Assembly (NCBI RefSeq): GCF_009687865.1
Contig: NZ_BLAE01000051.1
Span: forward strand, 1 to 64,000
Direction of reading: 5' to 3'
Origin: Acrocarpospora macrocephala
Lineage (GTDB): Bacteria > Actinomycetota > Actinomycetes > Streptosporangiales > Streptosporangiaceae
DNA length: 64,000 bases
Shown here: piece after piece, positions 35,532 through 44,143 of the stretch
Layout of the letters: each line of letters starts with the position of its first letter
Numbering within the stretch: position 1 is the stretch's first letter
Made by a program: the position numbers and the translations under genes
Notes under the pieces: model-generated
Seen by the model: the letters and a program-made list of their open reading frames with translations, nothing else
What the model was told of the DNA's origin: nothing
Database searches by the model: none

Positions 35532-36584
35532 CTAGGCGGACGCCGCACCACGGTCGGGCGGGGGCGTCGGGTCTTCGGAGAGGCGGACCAGCATTTTTCC
35601 GATATTGCGGCCGGCCAGCAGGTCTCGGAACGCGTCGACCGCCGACTCCAGACCCGAGACGACCGTGTCGGTGCTCCTCAGCTGACCGTCCAGGAGCCAG
35701 GTGGTCGCCCGCGCGACGAAGGCCGGGTACTCGGCCATGTGCTCGCGGATGGTGAAGCCTTCCATGCGCAGCCGCTTGGTGAGCACATAGATGAGGTTGC
35801 TCGGACCCGGCTGCCCCCGGAGTGCGTTGTACTCACCGATGGCCCCACAGACCACGATGCGCCCGTGCTGGTTCATCGAGTCGAGGGCGGCCTGGAGATG
35901 ACCGCCGCCGACGTTGTCGAAGTAGACGTCGATCCCGTCCGGGATGTTCGTGGCCACGCATTCGCTCAAGGACTCGACGTGGTAGTCGAAGGCGCCATCG
36001 AAGCCGAGACCGTCCACCAGGTACGCCACCTTGGCCGGCGTTCCGGCGCTGCCGACGACGCGGCCGGCACCGAGGATTCGGGCGATCTGCCCGACGGCGC
36101 TGCCGACCGCGCCGGCCGCGCCCGAGACGTACAGCGACTCGCCCGGCGTGAGGGCTCCGATCTGGGTGAGCCCGACGTACGCCGTGAATCCGGCCATGCC
36201 GAGCACGCCCAGGTGGGCGGTCAGCGGGATCCCGTCGATGTGCCGCACGGTGCTCGCGTGGCCGGCGTCGAGGACCGCGTGCTCTCGCCAGCCGAGGCGG
36301 TGGCTGACCACGGTGCCCACCGGCAGGTCCGGGTGCTCGGACCGCTCCACCACGCCGATCGCGCTGCCGTCCATGACCTGGTCGAGCTCCCAGTGGGGGT
36401 ATGAGGGGAGCTTGGCCATGCGCACCCTCATGTACGGATCGACGGACATCAGGACGTTGCGCACGAGAACCTGGCCAGGACCGGGCGGTTCGAGCGACGT
36501 GGTGATCATGCGGAAGTCGTCGGTGACCGGCATCCCGTCGGGGCGGCGCGCCAGGTGGACCTCTCTGGTTTCGTACCGGGTCAT
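35532..36584 (-). CDS. Zinc-independent medium-chain reductase (CurA/leukotriene-B4-dehydrogenase type)
   Basis: 350 residues. NVLMSVDPYMRVRM, GMAGFTAYVGL, VSGAAGAVGSAVGQIAR and DVYFDNVGGGHLQAALDSM are typical of NADPH-dependent double-bond reductases such as CurA and PTGR. It probably reduces an alpha,beta-unsaturated ketone or CoA ester. The ATG overlaps the stop of the ligase (ATGA). Confidence 0.9.
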   Translation of the reverse strand: MTRYETREVHLARRPDGMPVTDDFRMITTSLEPPGPGQVLVRNVLMSVDPYMRVRMAKLPSYPHWELDQVMDGSAIGVVERSEHPDLPVGTVVSHRLGWREHAVLDAGHASTVRHIDGIPLTAHLGVLGMAGFTAYVGLTQIGALTPGESLYVSGAAGAVGSAVGQIARILGAGRVVGSAGTPAKVAYLVDGLGFDGAFDYHVESLSECVATNIPDGIDVYFDNVGGGHLQAALDSMNQHGRIVVCGAIGEYNALRGQPGPSNLIYVLTKRLRMEGFTIREHMAEYPAFVARATTWLLDGQLRSTDTVVSGLESAVDAFRDLLAGRNIGKMLVRLSEDPTPPPDRGAASA

Positions 36585-38110
36585 GACACGTGCTCGGAGA
36601 GTTCAGCCCGGACCTCCGCCTTGGCCACCTTGCCGGACATCGTCCGGGGGAGCGGCTCGGGTCGTACGTACACGTACTTGGGCACCTTGTAGTCGGCCAG
36701 TTCGAGTCGGCAGACGTCGAGCACCATCGCGGCCGTCAGGTCGGCCGAGTCGCTCACTACGACGGCGGCCGGCACCTCGCCCCACCGCTCATCGGGCACG
36801 GCGACGACGGCGGCCTCGGACACCCGCGGATCGAGCATGATGATCCGTTCGATCTCGCCGGGGTAGACGTTCAGGCCGCCGGACAGGACCATGTCCTTCT
36901 CCCGACCCATGATGGTGAGGTATCCCTCGTGGTCGAGCCGGCCGAGGTCACCCGTGCGAAGCCAGCCATCGCGGAGGGTCTCGGCCGTGGCTTCGGGGTT
37001 GCGCCAGTAGCCCAGCATGACGGCGGCTCCCCGCAGGCAGATCTCACCGACCTCGTCGTCCGGCAGCGGCGTTCCCTCCGCGTCCATGATGGCGAGCTCG
37101 ATGCCGTAGTTCGTGACGCCGGTGGATCCGGCCTTACGCTCGAAGTCTTCCTGTGGCAGCGAGGCGCCCACACCGGTGCTCTCGGTCATCCCGTAACCCT
37201 GGCCGATCGGCATGCCGCGCCGCAGATAGCGAGCGAGCGTGGCGGCCGAGGGTGGAGCCCCACCGGCCTTCGCGACCCGCAGGGTGCTCAGGTCGGCGGT
37301 GTCGAACCGTGGCAGGGCGGCCAGCTGATCGAAGACCACCGGGACGGCCGGAAAGACGGTGATGTTCCCGTGCTCCAGCTCGGTCAGGGTGCGGGCCGCG
37401 TCGAATCGGGGGTGCATGACGAATCTCGCGCCGGTGTAGTACGTCGGCGCCCAGGTGGCCATGAGACTGCCGGTGAAGGCCAACGGCAGCACCAGCAGGC
37501 AACTGTCGTGTCTGGTCATGGACTCCGTGGTGGCGAACGAGATCGCCGCGGCCAGGAAGTTGCCGTGCGTCAGGATCGCACCCTTGGGGCGGCCGGTCGT
37601 GCCTGAGGTGTAGGAGATGAACGCCGGAAGGTCCGGGTCCCCGACGGCCCGCTTCAAACGGCCCGTCGGCGCTCCGGCCGGCGTGGCGACCAGCGGGCGG
37701 GCCCACGGCGGGCAGCCGGGTCCTTCCCAGTACAGCCGGAGCTCGCGGCCCTCGCGCAGCTCGAGGGCCTGGCGGGTGTACGTCTCGTCCACCAGCAGGG
37801 CGTCCAGCCCGGCGTCCTCCACGATCCAGCTCAGCTCGGGGATGGTGAGGCGGATGTTGAGCGGGACGACGATGGCGTCGAGCGCCACCGCGGCCAGGAT
37901 GGTCTGGATGACCCCGACGCTGTTCTGGCACAGGTATCCGATCCGGTCGCCGGCGCGCAGGCCGTCCGCCGCGAGGTGTTCCGCGAGGGACTCGACGCTG
38001 TCGGCCAGCTCGCGCCAGGTCAGCGTCGCCCCGTCGCACTCGACCGCCACGGCGTTCGGGGTGCGGGTGCTCCAGTACGTGAGACTGGCCGTGATGCGGG
38101 GACTCGGCAT
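36581..38110 (-). CDS. AMP-forming acyl-CoA synthetase
   Basis: 509 residues. P-loop YTSGTTGRPKGAIL, GYGMTESTG, GWLRTGDLG, GREKDMVLSGGLNVYPGEIE and C-terminal catalytic Lys in RTMSGKVAK. Activates an acid to its CoA thioester, the entry step for the beta-oxidation-like genes on the opposite strand. ATG 38110 is 2 nt after the SnoaL-like stop; the long upstream extension of the frame is not supported. Confidence 0.92.
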   Translation of the reverse strand: MPSPRITASLTYWSTRTPNAVAVECDGATLTWRELADSVESLAEHLAADGLRAGDRIGYLCQNSVGVIQTILAAVALDAIVVPLNIRLTIPELSWIVEDAGLDALLVDETYTRQALELREGRELRLYWEGPGCPPWARPLVATPAGAPTGRLKRAVGDPDLPAFISYTSGTTGRPKGAILTHGNFLAAAISFATTESMTRHDSCLLVLPLAFTGSLMATWAPTYYTGARFVMHPRFDAARTLTELEHGNITVFPAVPVVFDQLAALPRFDTADLSTLRVAKAGGAPPSAATLARYLRRGMPIGQGYGMTESTGVGASLPQEDFERKAGSTGVTNYGIELAIMDAEGTPLPDDEVGEICLRGAAVMLGYWRNPEATAETLRDGWLRTGDLGRLDHEGYLTIMGREKDMVLSGGLNVYPGEIERIIMLDPRVSEAAVVAVPDERWGEVPAAVVVSDSADLTAAMVLDVCRLELADYKVPKYVYVRPEPLPRTMSGKVAKAEVRAELSEHVS

Positions 38111-38112
38111 GG

Positions 38113-38712
38113 TCACTCCGGGGTCGAGGTCTGGTGCTGGGCGGCGCGGTACCGGAGGATGACGGGCGTGGACTGATCGGAGTCGTCGTACGCGCCGCGT
38201 GCTTCTGGCGGGTATGTGGACAGGATGCCGTCCGCCGCCGGCTGCTGATGGCGCCACTCGGAGTGGACCCGGCGCCGGGCCAGCTTCCAATCACCGTCGC
38301 GCAGTTCCCAGCGGTCGAGATAGCGGCCGCCGGCGAGCAGGTCGTAGGCGCAGCCGGTGCCACCGAACATGCCGCCGAGCGGGGCATCCGCCCGGACCCG
38401 GTGGTAGGCGGTGCAGAGCGTCTCGCTCACCGCCACCTCCCCGTCCAGGCTGATCAGAACGTTGCCCACCTGGTGGTGGGTGGCGTCGAGGGCCGCCGCG
38501 AACAGCGTGCGGCTGCTCTCCATCGCCTCCCGCCAACCCTTTTCCGAACCGATCGAGGAGACCCACCAGGTGGCGTCGTCGTGGAAGACCTGGTCCAGCA
38601 GCTCCCAGCGCCGCCGATCCACACAGTGGGCGTAGAGGTGGATGCGGTCGGTGATCTCGGCCCGCGCGGCGAGCGCTTCCGGGCTGTAGTTCGCGGCTGC
38701 GGTGGGCGACAT
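38113..38712 (-). CDS. SnoaL-like NTF2-fold protein (first of three in the cluster)
   Basis: 199 residues from ATG 38712 (MSPTAAANY; weak AAGGGACA upstream). ALAARAEITDRIHLYAHCVDRRRWELLDQVFHDDATWW matches the SnoaL_4 type with the Tyr/Asp...Asp pattern; GDWKLARRRVHSEW closes the fold. Relatives include scytalone-dehydratase-like and steroid-isomerase-like proteins. Lies in one operon with the hydrolase, ligase and MDR. Confidence 0.82.
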   Translation of the reverse strand: MSPTAAANYSPEALAARAEITDRIHLYAHCVDRRRWELLDQVFHDDATWWVSSIGSEKGWREAMESSRTLFAAALDATHHQVGNVLISLDGEVAVSETLCTAYHRVRADAPLGGMFGGTGCAYDLLAGGRYLDRWELRDGDWKLARRRVHSEWRHQQPAADGILSTYPPEARGAYDDSDQSTPVILRYRAAQHQTSTPE

Positions 38713-38727
38713 GAGCTGTCCCTTCAA

Positions 38728-39870
38728 TCAACCCCGATGGGCGTCTATCCATGTGGACACGGCATCGATCATGGTTGCCAGCTGCTCGGGTTGCCCGTGC
38801 AGGTAGTGGCGCCCCCCGCCGATAGCGGTGAGGGCGCGGTCATCGTGCGGGATGCTGTCGTAGAGCTCGCGGGCGTGCGAGGGAAAGCAGCTCTGGTCGG
38901 CCGTGCCGTAGACGACGTGGACCGGCGTGGTGACCGAGGGCAGCAGATCGGGGGCGTGGCCCCTGCTCCGGCTGCGCGACCACTGTGACAACCAGGCTCT
39001 GACGGTCGTGAAATGGCCGAGGGTCGCCGGCTGGAAGTTGGCGTTCCAGGGGTCACCCCACAGCGTCCCCGGTTCCCGGTCGTTCGGGTCGAGGGACAGG
39101 TCGACGTAGCGCGGGTCCGCGCCCACGCCGTGGACGACGAACGGAAGGTCGGCGATTCCGCGCTCGGCCAGCTGGCCGAGCATCCCCTCCGCCCACGCCG
39201 TGATGGCGTCGTTGCGGGCCCGCTGGGCGATTCGATAGGCCCGCAGCCAGCTGGCGTCGTAGGGAATGCCGTTCGAGGCGTCGTACATGTCCAGCCCGGG
39301 GTCGCGTGCGAACGGCGCCGCCTCGTCGGCGATCGAGGGGTCCAGCGTCTCGGTGAGCAACTGCGAGCGGCCCGGATGGGCCATGGCGAGGATGAGGAGG
39401 TCGGCCGGCGGGAGGTCGGCTCTGGTCAGATCGGGCCCGCCGCCGCCGGGGGAGGAGGTGATGCTCGGCCGTTCCGCCTGGTTCTGGTAGAGCGCGGCGA
39501 GCGCCCCGCCGCCGGAGTTGCCGAACAGGACGACCTGTTCGTATCCCTCCGTCCGCAGGTACCGGATGACGCTGCCCACGTCGACCACGCAGTTCTCCAG
39601 CAGGAGCGCGGAGTCGTTGCCGAGGTAGCGCGTGGTCATGCCGATGGCGTCGTACCCCGCGCCGGCGATCGCGGTCAACGCGTAGTGGCCCATGAAGTTC
39701 GAGGAGGGGTGCACGGCGACGACGGCCGTCTCCGCCCGCCGGTCCGGGTGGGCCCGGTGCCGGGTGCACCACAGGGTGCCACTGATGCGGGCGACTCCCG
39801 AGTAGATCTCGTTCGCCGAAGGCACGTCCGCCATCGGCACGGCCAGCAGGTCCGTGCGGGTGGGGCTCAC
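38728..39870 (-). CDS. Alpha/beta hydrolase
   Basis: 380 residues. Nucleophile elbow GNSGGG (Ser119), acid candidate in VVYGTADQSCFP, His in GGGRHYLHG. A long insert (about 135-245) forms a cap. Could be an esterase or a C-C bond hydrolase acting after ring cleavage. First gene of the minus-strand operon (hydrolase, SnoaL-like, ligase, MDR), with the cluster operator 13 nt before its start. Confidence 0.85.
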   Translation of the reverse strand: MSPTRTDLLAVPMADVPSANEIYSGVARISGTLWCTRHRAHPDRRAETAVVAVHPSSNFMGHYALTAIAGAGYDAIGMTTRYLGNDSALLLENCVVDVGSVIRYLRTEGYEQVVLFGNSGGGALAALYQNQAERPSITSSPGGGGPDLTRADLPPADLLILAMAHPGRSQLLTETLDPSIADEAAPFARDPGLDMYDASNGIPYDASWLRAYRIAQRARNDAITAWAEGMLGQLAERGIADLPFVVHGVGADPRYVDLSLDPNDREPGTLWGDPWNANFQPATLGHFTTVRAWLSQWSRSRSRGHAPDLLPSVTTPVHVVYGTADQSCFPSHARELYDSIPHDDRALTAIGGGRHYLHGQPEQLATMIDAVSTWIDAHRG

Positions 39871-39882
39871 GACCTATCTCCG

Positions 39883-39908
39883 TTCGCTTATCGGACGTAT
39901 ATCTCCGA
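39883..39908. promoter_or_regulatory. Cluster operator upstream of the hydrolase operon
   Basis: TTCGCTTATCGGA (39883-39895), then 8 nt, then TCCGA (39904-39908). The 18-mer from 39891 to 39908 recurs with two mismatches at 40036-40053. It controls the minus-strand operon starting at 39870 if functional. Confidence 0.62.
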
Positions 39909-40027
39909 TTCTGTCGCCACTCTGTCATCGGGGGTCGAGGCCTGTCAATGCGGTGTCCACCGGTCAGGTGCTCGGGAAATGGGGCAGGTTCTTGACAGTC
40001 TGCGGGTCTGACCAGGAAGGTGTAATC

Positions 40028-40064
40028 ACCGATAATCGGACTCATATCTCCGACTCTTGTCGGA
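40028..40064. promoter_or_regulatory. Cluster operator upstream of the mycofactocin SDR operon
   Basis: ACCGATAATCGGA (40028-40040; core CCGAT-A-ATCGG perfect), 8 nt, then TCCGA (40049-40053), which also forms TCCGAC-tctt-GTCGGA (40049-40064). It lies 32-68 nt before the SDR start. Confidence 0.68.
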
Positions 40065-40095
40065 TCTGGCGCTTAAGTGGAGGTGGCACCACACC

Positions 40096-40953
40096 GTGAC
40101 GCGAGAGACCGTCCTCATCACCGGCGGGGCACGCGGCCAGGGCCGTAGTCACGCGCTCGGCTTCGCGGCACGCGGTGCCGACGTGGCCGTGCTCGACATC
40201 GGCGTACCGATCGACGGCCTCCCCTACGAACTGGCCACCTCGGACGACCTGCGGGAGACCGCCGACCTGATCGCCAAGACGGGCGCCCGTGGCCTGGCGG
40301 TCGCCTGCGACGTCCGCGACTCGGCTCAAGTCCAGGCGGCGGCCGACACCGTGCTGGCGGAGTTCGGCCATATCGACACGCTCGTCCTCAACCACGGCAT
40401 CTGGAGCACGGGGCGGTTCTGGGAGGTGTCGGAGGAAGCCTGGACGTCCACGTTCGACGTCAACGTCAACGGAAGCTGGCGGATGGCCAAGGCGGTCGCG
40501 CCCTCCATGATCCAACGACGCGAAGGCAACATCATCATCATCGGGTCGACGTCGGCCACCATACCGACGCAGAACTACGCGCACTACGCGGCCTCCAAGG
40601 CGGCGCTCGTGCAGCTCACCAAGATCTTCGCCGCCGAACTCGGGGAGTTCGGCGTGCGGGTCAACTCGGTCAGTCCCGGGCTGGTCGACACGCCGATGGT
40701 CAACTTCCAGGCGGTCTACGACCGCGTCCGCCCAGGCGCCTCCCGCGAGGAGTTCCTCGCGGGAGGGTATGCCATGACGCTGCTCGCCGGACGCCGCCAA
40801 CTCGATCCCAGCTCGGTCACGGCGGCCGTGCTCTGGCTGGCCTCGGCGCAGGCGGCCGACATCACCGGTCTCGACCTCGTCATCGACGCGGGTAACCGCC
40901 TGCTGCCGCGCCACAACCCACGGCCGTGGACCCCCGAAGGGAATGCGTCATGA
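40096..40953 (+). CDS. Mycofactocin-dependent-type SDR
   Basis: 285 residues. Opens ITGGARGQGRSHALGFA and carries the family's insert PYELATSDDLRETADLI after beta-2, the region linked to a non-exchangeable nicotinamide cofactor in mycofactocin-coupled SDRs. Catalytic YAASK is present. Such enzymes need mycofactocin as electron acceptor and often oxidise alcohols. GTG 40096 follows GGAGGTGG; a TTG at 40057 would overlap the operator. The stop overlaps the dioxygenase start. Confidence 0.87.
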   Translation: MTRETVLITGGARGQGRSHALGFAARGADVAVLDIGVPIDGLPYELATSDDLRETADLIAKTGARGLAVACDVRDSAQVQAAADTVLAEFGHIDTLVLNHGIWSTGRFWEVSEEAWTSTFDVNVNGSWRMAKAVAPSMIQRREGNIIIIGSTSATIPTQNYAHYAASKAALVQLTKIFAAELGEFGVRVNSVSPGLVDTPMVNFQAVYDRVRPGASREEFLAGGYAMTLLAGRRQLDPSSVTAAVLWLASAQAADITGLDLVIDAGNRLLPRHNPRPWTPEGNAS

Positions 40954-42155
40954 CGTACTACCGGGCCGTCGGCTCGATCTCCCGCAAGCGCCACACGGCC
41001 CATCGTCCGGACGGGTCGACGCTGGTCTACGAGGAGATGATCGGCGAAGAGGGGTTCTCGTCGACGTCGTCCCTGCTCTACCACCGCAACCTGCCGTCCG
41101 CGATCGCCCGCGCCTCGACGTGGCAGCCGGGCGACATGGGTCTGCACGAGAACGAGCCGATGAATCCGCGGCATTTCACGCTGCACCGGCTCTTCCCGGC
41201 GGGCGGCGGCGGCAAGGACCTGGTCCGGGACCGGCGGCTCATCCTGGGCAACGACGACGTCCGCATCGCCTACGTGGTGGCCGGGGAACGCTCGCCCTTC
41301 TACCGCAACGCGGTGGGCGACGAGTGCGTCTTCATCGAGCGGGGCAGCGCTCGCCTGGAGTCGGTCTTCGGCACGCTCGAGGTGACCAGCGGCGACTACG
41401 TCGTCGTACCCCGGGGGACCACGCACCGATGGGTCCCCGACACCGGTTCCGGTCCGCTGGGGGCGTACTGCGTGGAGGCGAACTCACACATCCAGGCTCC
41501 GAGCCGGTATCTGTCCCGGCAGGGTCAGTTCCTGGAACAGTCGCCGTACTGCGAGCGTGATCTGCGCGGGCCCACGGAACCTCTGCTGGCCGAGGACCTG
41601 GGCGAGGACCCGCGCGACGAGACCGATGTGTACATCAAACACCGGGTCCGCGGCGGCATCGGGGGCACGATCCACACGATCCCGTTTCACCCGTTCGACG
41701 CGGTCGGCTGGGACGGGTGCCTGTATCCGTACGCTTTCAGCGTGCACGACTTCGAACCGCTCACGGGCCGCGTCTTGCAACCCCCACCCGTTCACCAGGT
41801 GTTCGAGGGCCGCAACTTCGTGATGTGCAACTTCGTGCCACGCATGGTCGACTACCACCCCGACGCCGTGACGGCGCCCTACTACCACGCGAACGTCGAC
41901 AGCGACGAGGTCATGTTCTACGTCGCCGGCAACTACGAGGCCCGTTCCGGATCGGGTGTCGCACCCGGTTCGGTGACCCTGCACACCGGCGGCCATTCGC
42001 ATGGCCCGCAACCGGGCGCCTACGCGGCGTCCATCGGCGCGAAGGCGGTGGACGAGCTCGCCGTGATGGTGGACACGTTCCAGCCACTGCTGCTGGGCGA
42101 GGGCGCTCTCGCCAGCGACGACGGTGTCTATCTGCGTTCCTGGCTAGAGGGCTGA
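40950..42155 (+). CDS. Homogentisate 1,2-dioxygenase-family ring-cleavage enzyme
   Basis: 401 residues. Iron-site signatures YYHANVDSDEVMFYV and HTGGHSHGPQPGA correspond to the His-x6/7-Glu and later His of homogentisate dioxygenases; bicupin fold. Asp rather than Glu is at the canonical +6 position after the first His, with Glu at +7, as I recall for bacterial HmgA-like proteins. The true substrate may be a gentisate- or hydroquinone-like ring made upstream. ATG overlaps the SDR stop (ATGA). Confidence 0.85.
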   Translation: MTYYRAVGSISRKRHTAHRPDGSTLVYEEMIGEEGFSSTSSLLYHRNLPSAIARASTWQPGDMGLHENEPMNPRHFTLHRLFPAGGGGKDLVRDRRLILGNDDVRIAYVVAGERSPFYRNAVGDECVFIERGSARLESVFGTLEVTSGDYVVVPRGTTHRWVPDTGSGPLGAYCVEANSHIQAPSRYLSRQGQFLEQSPYCERDLRGPTEPLLAEDLGEDPRDETDVYIKHRVRGGIGGTIHTIPFHPFDAVGWDGCLYPYAFSVHDFEPLTGRVLQPPPVHQVFEGRNFVMCNFVPRMVDYHPDAVTAPYYHANVDSDEVMFYVAGNYEARSGSGVAPGSVTLHTGGHSHGPQPGAYAASIGAKAVDELAVMVDTFQPLLLGEGALASDDGVYLRSWLEG

Positions 42156-42189
42156 GTCCAGCCGGCGGATTTCGCGAGTGAGGAAAGAG

Positions 42190-43098
42190 ATGAGCAGACT
42201 GCGGGACAGAGTGGCGATCGTCACCGGGGCGGGCCGGGGGCTTGGCCGCTCGTACGCCCTCCACCTCGCCAGGGAAGGGGCCAAGGTCGTTGTCAACGAT
42301 CTCGGCGGCGGCCTGCACGGCGAACCCGGTCAGGACACTCCGGCTGAGGACGTGGCCCGCGAGATCCGCGAAGCGGGCGGCGAGGCCATCGCCAATGGTG
42401 ACGACATCGCCGACTGGGAGGGCGCCCACCGGCTCGTCCAGGCCGCCCTCGACGCCTTCGGAGACGTCGACGTGCTCGTCAACAACGCCGGGATCCTGCG
42501 CGACCGGATGCTGGTGAACATGACCGCGCGGGAGTGGGACGATGTGATCCGGGTCCATCTGCGCGGTCATTTCTGCCCGACCAGGGCAGTGGCCGCCCAC
42601 TGGCGAGGCCGGGCCAAGGAGCACCCCGACCGCCCTCCCCGCGACGCGGCGCTGATCCACACCACGAGCATCTCCGGTCTGTTCGGCAGCCCTGGCCAGG
42701 CCAACTACGCGACCGCCAAGTCGGGAATCGCCACGTTCGCCTACGAGTGCCACCTCGAGCTCAACGAGCGGCTCGGCGTGCGCTCCTACGCGATCGCGCC
42801 GAGCGCCAGGACCCGGCTGACCGAGAGCTCGCCGGCGGCGGTCGACGCCGTGGCGAAGCCGGACGCCGGGTTCGACTTCTTCGACCCGGACAACGTCAGC
42901 CCGTTCGTGGTGTGGCTCGCGTCGGCCGGGTGCGGCGCCCCCTCCGGGACGGTCTACACCGTGGAAGGCGACGAGGTGACCGTCGTCCAGCCCTGGACCC
43001 GGGGCCGCCGGATCAAGGCCGGTGACCATCGGTGGACGCTCGACCAGCTCGACAAGGCGTGGCCGGAGCTGTTCGCGGAGGCGGACGGGCATGCCTGA
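42190..43098 (+). CDS. SDR of the (3R)-hydroxyacyl-CoA dehydrogenase type
   Basis: 302 residues. TGAGRGLGRSYALHLAREGAKVVVNDLGGGLHG is typical of the multifunctional-enzyme-2/FabG-like branch; NNAGILRDRML and YATAK follow. A C-terminal extension of about 30 residues is present. It probably oxidises a 3-hydroxyacyl-CoA in the beta-oxidation-like block. Start ATG 42190 after GAGGAAAG. It overlaps the hydratase gene by 8 nt. Confidence 0.87.
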   Translation: MSRLRDRVAIVTGAGRGLGRSYALHLAREGAKVVVNDLGGGLHGEPGQDTPAEDVAREIREAGGEAIANGDDIADWEGAHRLVQAALDAFGDVDVLVNNAGILRDRMLVNMTAREWDDVIRVHLRGHFCPTRAVAAHWRGRAKEHPDRPPRDAALIHTTSISGLFGSPGQANYATAKSGIATFAYECHLELNERLGVRSYAIAPSARTRLTESSPAAVDAVAKPDAGFDFFDPDNVSPFVVWLASAGCGAPSGTVYTVEGDEVTVVQPWTRGRRIKAGDHRWTLDQLDKAWPELFAEADGHA

Positions 43099-44143
43099 CC
43101 GGCTTGGCAGCGTCCAGCTCACCGATGTCGTCCGCTACGCCGGAGCCAGCGGCGACCTGAATCCCCTCCACTACGATCCGTCGTTCGCCCGGGCGGCCGG
43201 ACACGAGGGGCTCTTCGCCATGGGCGCGCTCCACGGCGGGTGGCTGGTCTCCCACGTGGTGTCCCAGGGGGCGTCGCCGCCGGAGGGCGCACCGTGGTTC
43301 CTCCGGCTCAGATACCACGGGATCGTGCCACTCGGGCTCGACCTGGAGGCCGAGTCGTCGATCGGGCCCGACCGGACCACCGCCGACCTGACCGGCGGTG
43401 GCGAGCGCAAGGTCAGCCTCGAACTGGCCGGCCTCGACGCGCCGCCCGCGGCCGGCGGGGGCCGCGACGAGCAACGGTGCACGTTCCCCGTCGAGCTGGG
43501 CACGTCGAAGCGGTTCGGGGAAGCGGTGCGCTGGCCAGAACCGCTGGCTCCGGGCCGCCCGGTCCCGCCGACCTACCTGTCCGTCCTGAGCTTCTGGCTG
43601 CCCAACCCCGATCCCATCGACCGAGTCGGATTCGACCGCTCCCGGACGCTGCTCGGTGAGACCTCGATCGAGCTGGCCCGAGGTCCGGTGCGCGTCGGCG
43701 AGGTCTTCGAGGTCCGGGAGTACATCGGCGCGGAGCGCACGCGTGCGGGTCGGGCCGGTGAGATGCGCCTGGTGGATCTGGTCGCGGAACTCTCCGACGC
43801 CACCGGACTCCGCGTGGTCTACCGGAACACGTTCATCCTGATGCCGGCGCGGGCCGAGGCCGCGCCGCTGAACGGAAGCAGGGATCCCGAGACAGGGCAG
43901 GTCTTCTACCCGGCGAGGGCCCTGAGCGTCGACGGCCGGATGCGCCCACTGGTCGAGTCCGCCCTCGCGACCGAGGGGGTGCTCTACTCGTGGACCACGT
44001 ATGAGGGCACGGCGTACGGGCAGATCGATCTCGACGACGGGGTCCGGCTGCAGGTACGGCTGGCGCCGGGTGAGCATCAGATCGGAGCGCGGTACCGGAT
44101 GGCCGGCTCACCCGATGGGGACAGGTGGTTCGCGCATGCGTGA
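43091..44143 (+). CDS. Double hot-dog MaoC-like hydratase with swapped domain order
   Basis: 350 residues. The N-terminal half has the catalytic hydratase-2 motif YAGASGDLNPLHYDPSFARAAG with HGG following. The second half (TSKRFGEAVRW ... RVGEVFEVREYIGAERTRAG) resembles the non-catalytic MaoC_N/FAS1-type repeat. In most relatives the degenerate hot-dog comes first. Probably hydrates an enoyl-CoA. Overlaps both neighbours by 8 nt. Confidence 0.83.
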   Translation: MPDRLGSVQLTDVVRYAGASGDLNPLHYDPSFARAAGHEGLFAMGALHGGWLVSHVVSQGASPPEGAPWFLRLRYHGIVPLGLDLEAESSIGPDRTTADLTGGGERKVSLELAGLDAPPAAGGGRDEQRCTFPVELGTSKRFGEAVRWPEPLAPGRPVPPTYLSVLSFWLPNPDPIDRVGFDRSRTLLGETSIELARGPVRVGEVFEVREYIGAERTRAGRAGEMRLVDLVAELSDATGLRVVYRNTFILMPARAEAAPLNGSRDPETGQVFYPARALSVDGRMRPLVESALATEGVLYSWTTYEGTAYGQIDLDDGVRLQVRLAPGEHQIGARYRMAGSPDGDRWFAHA

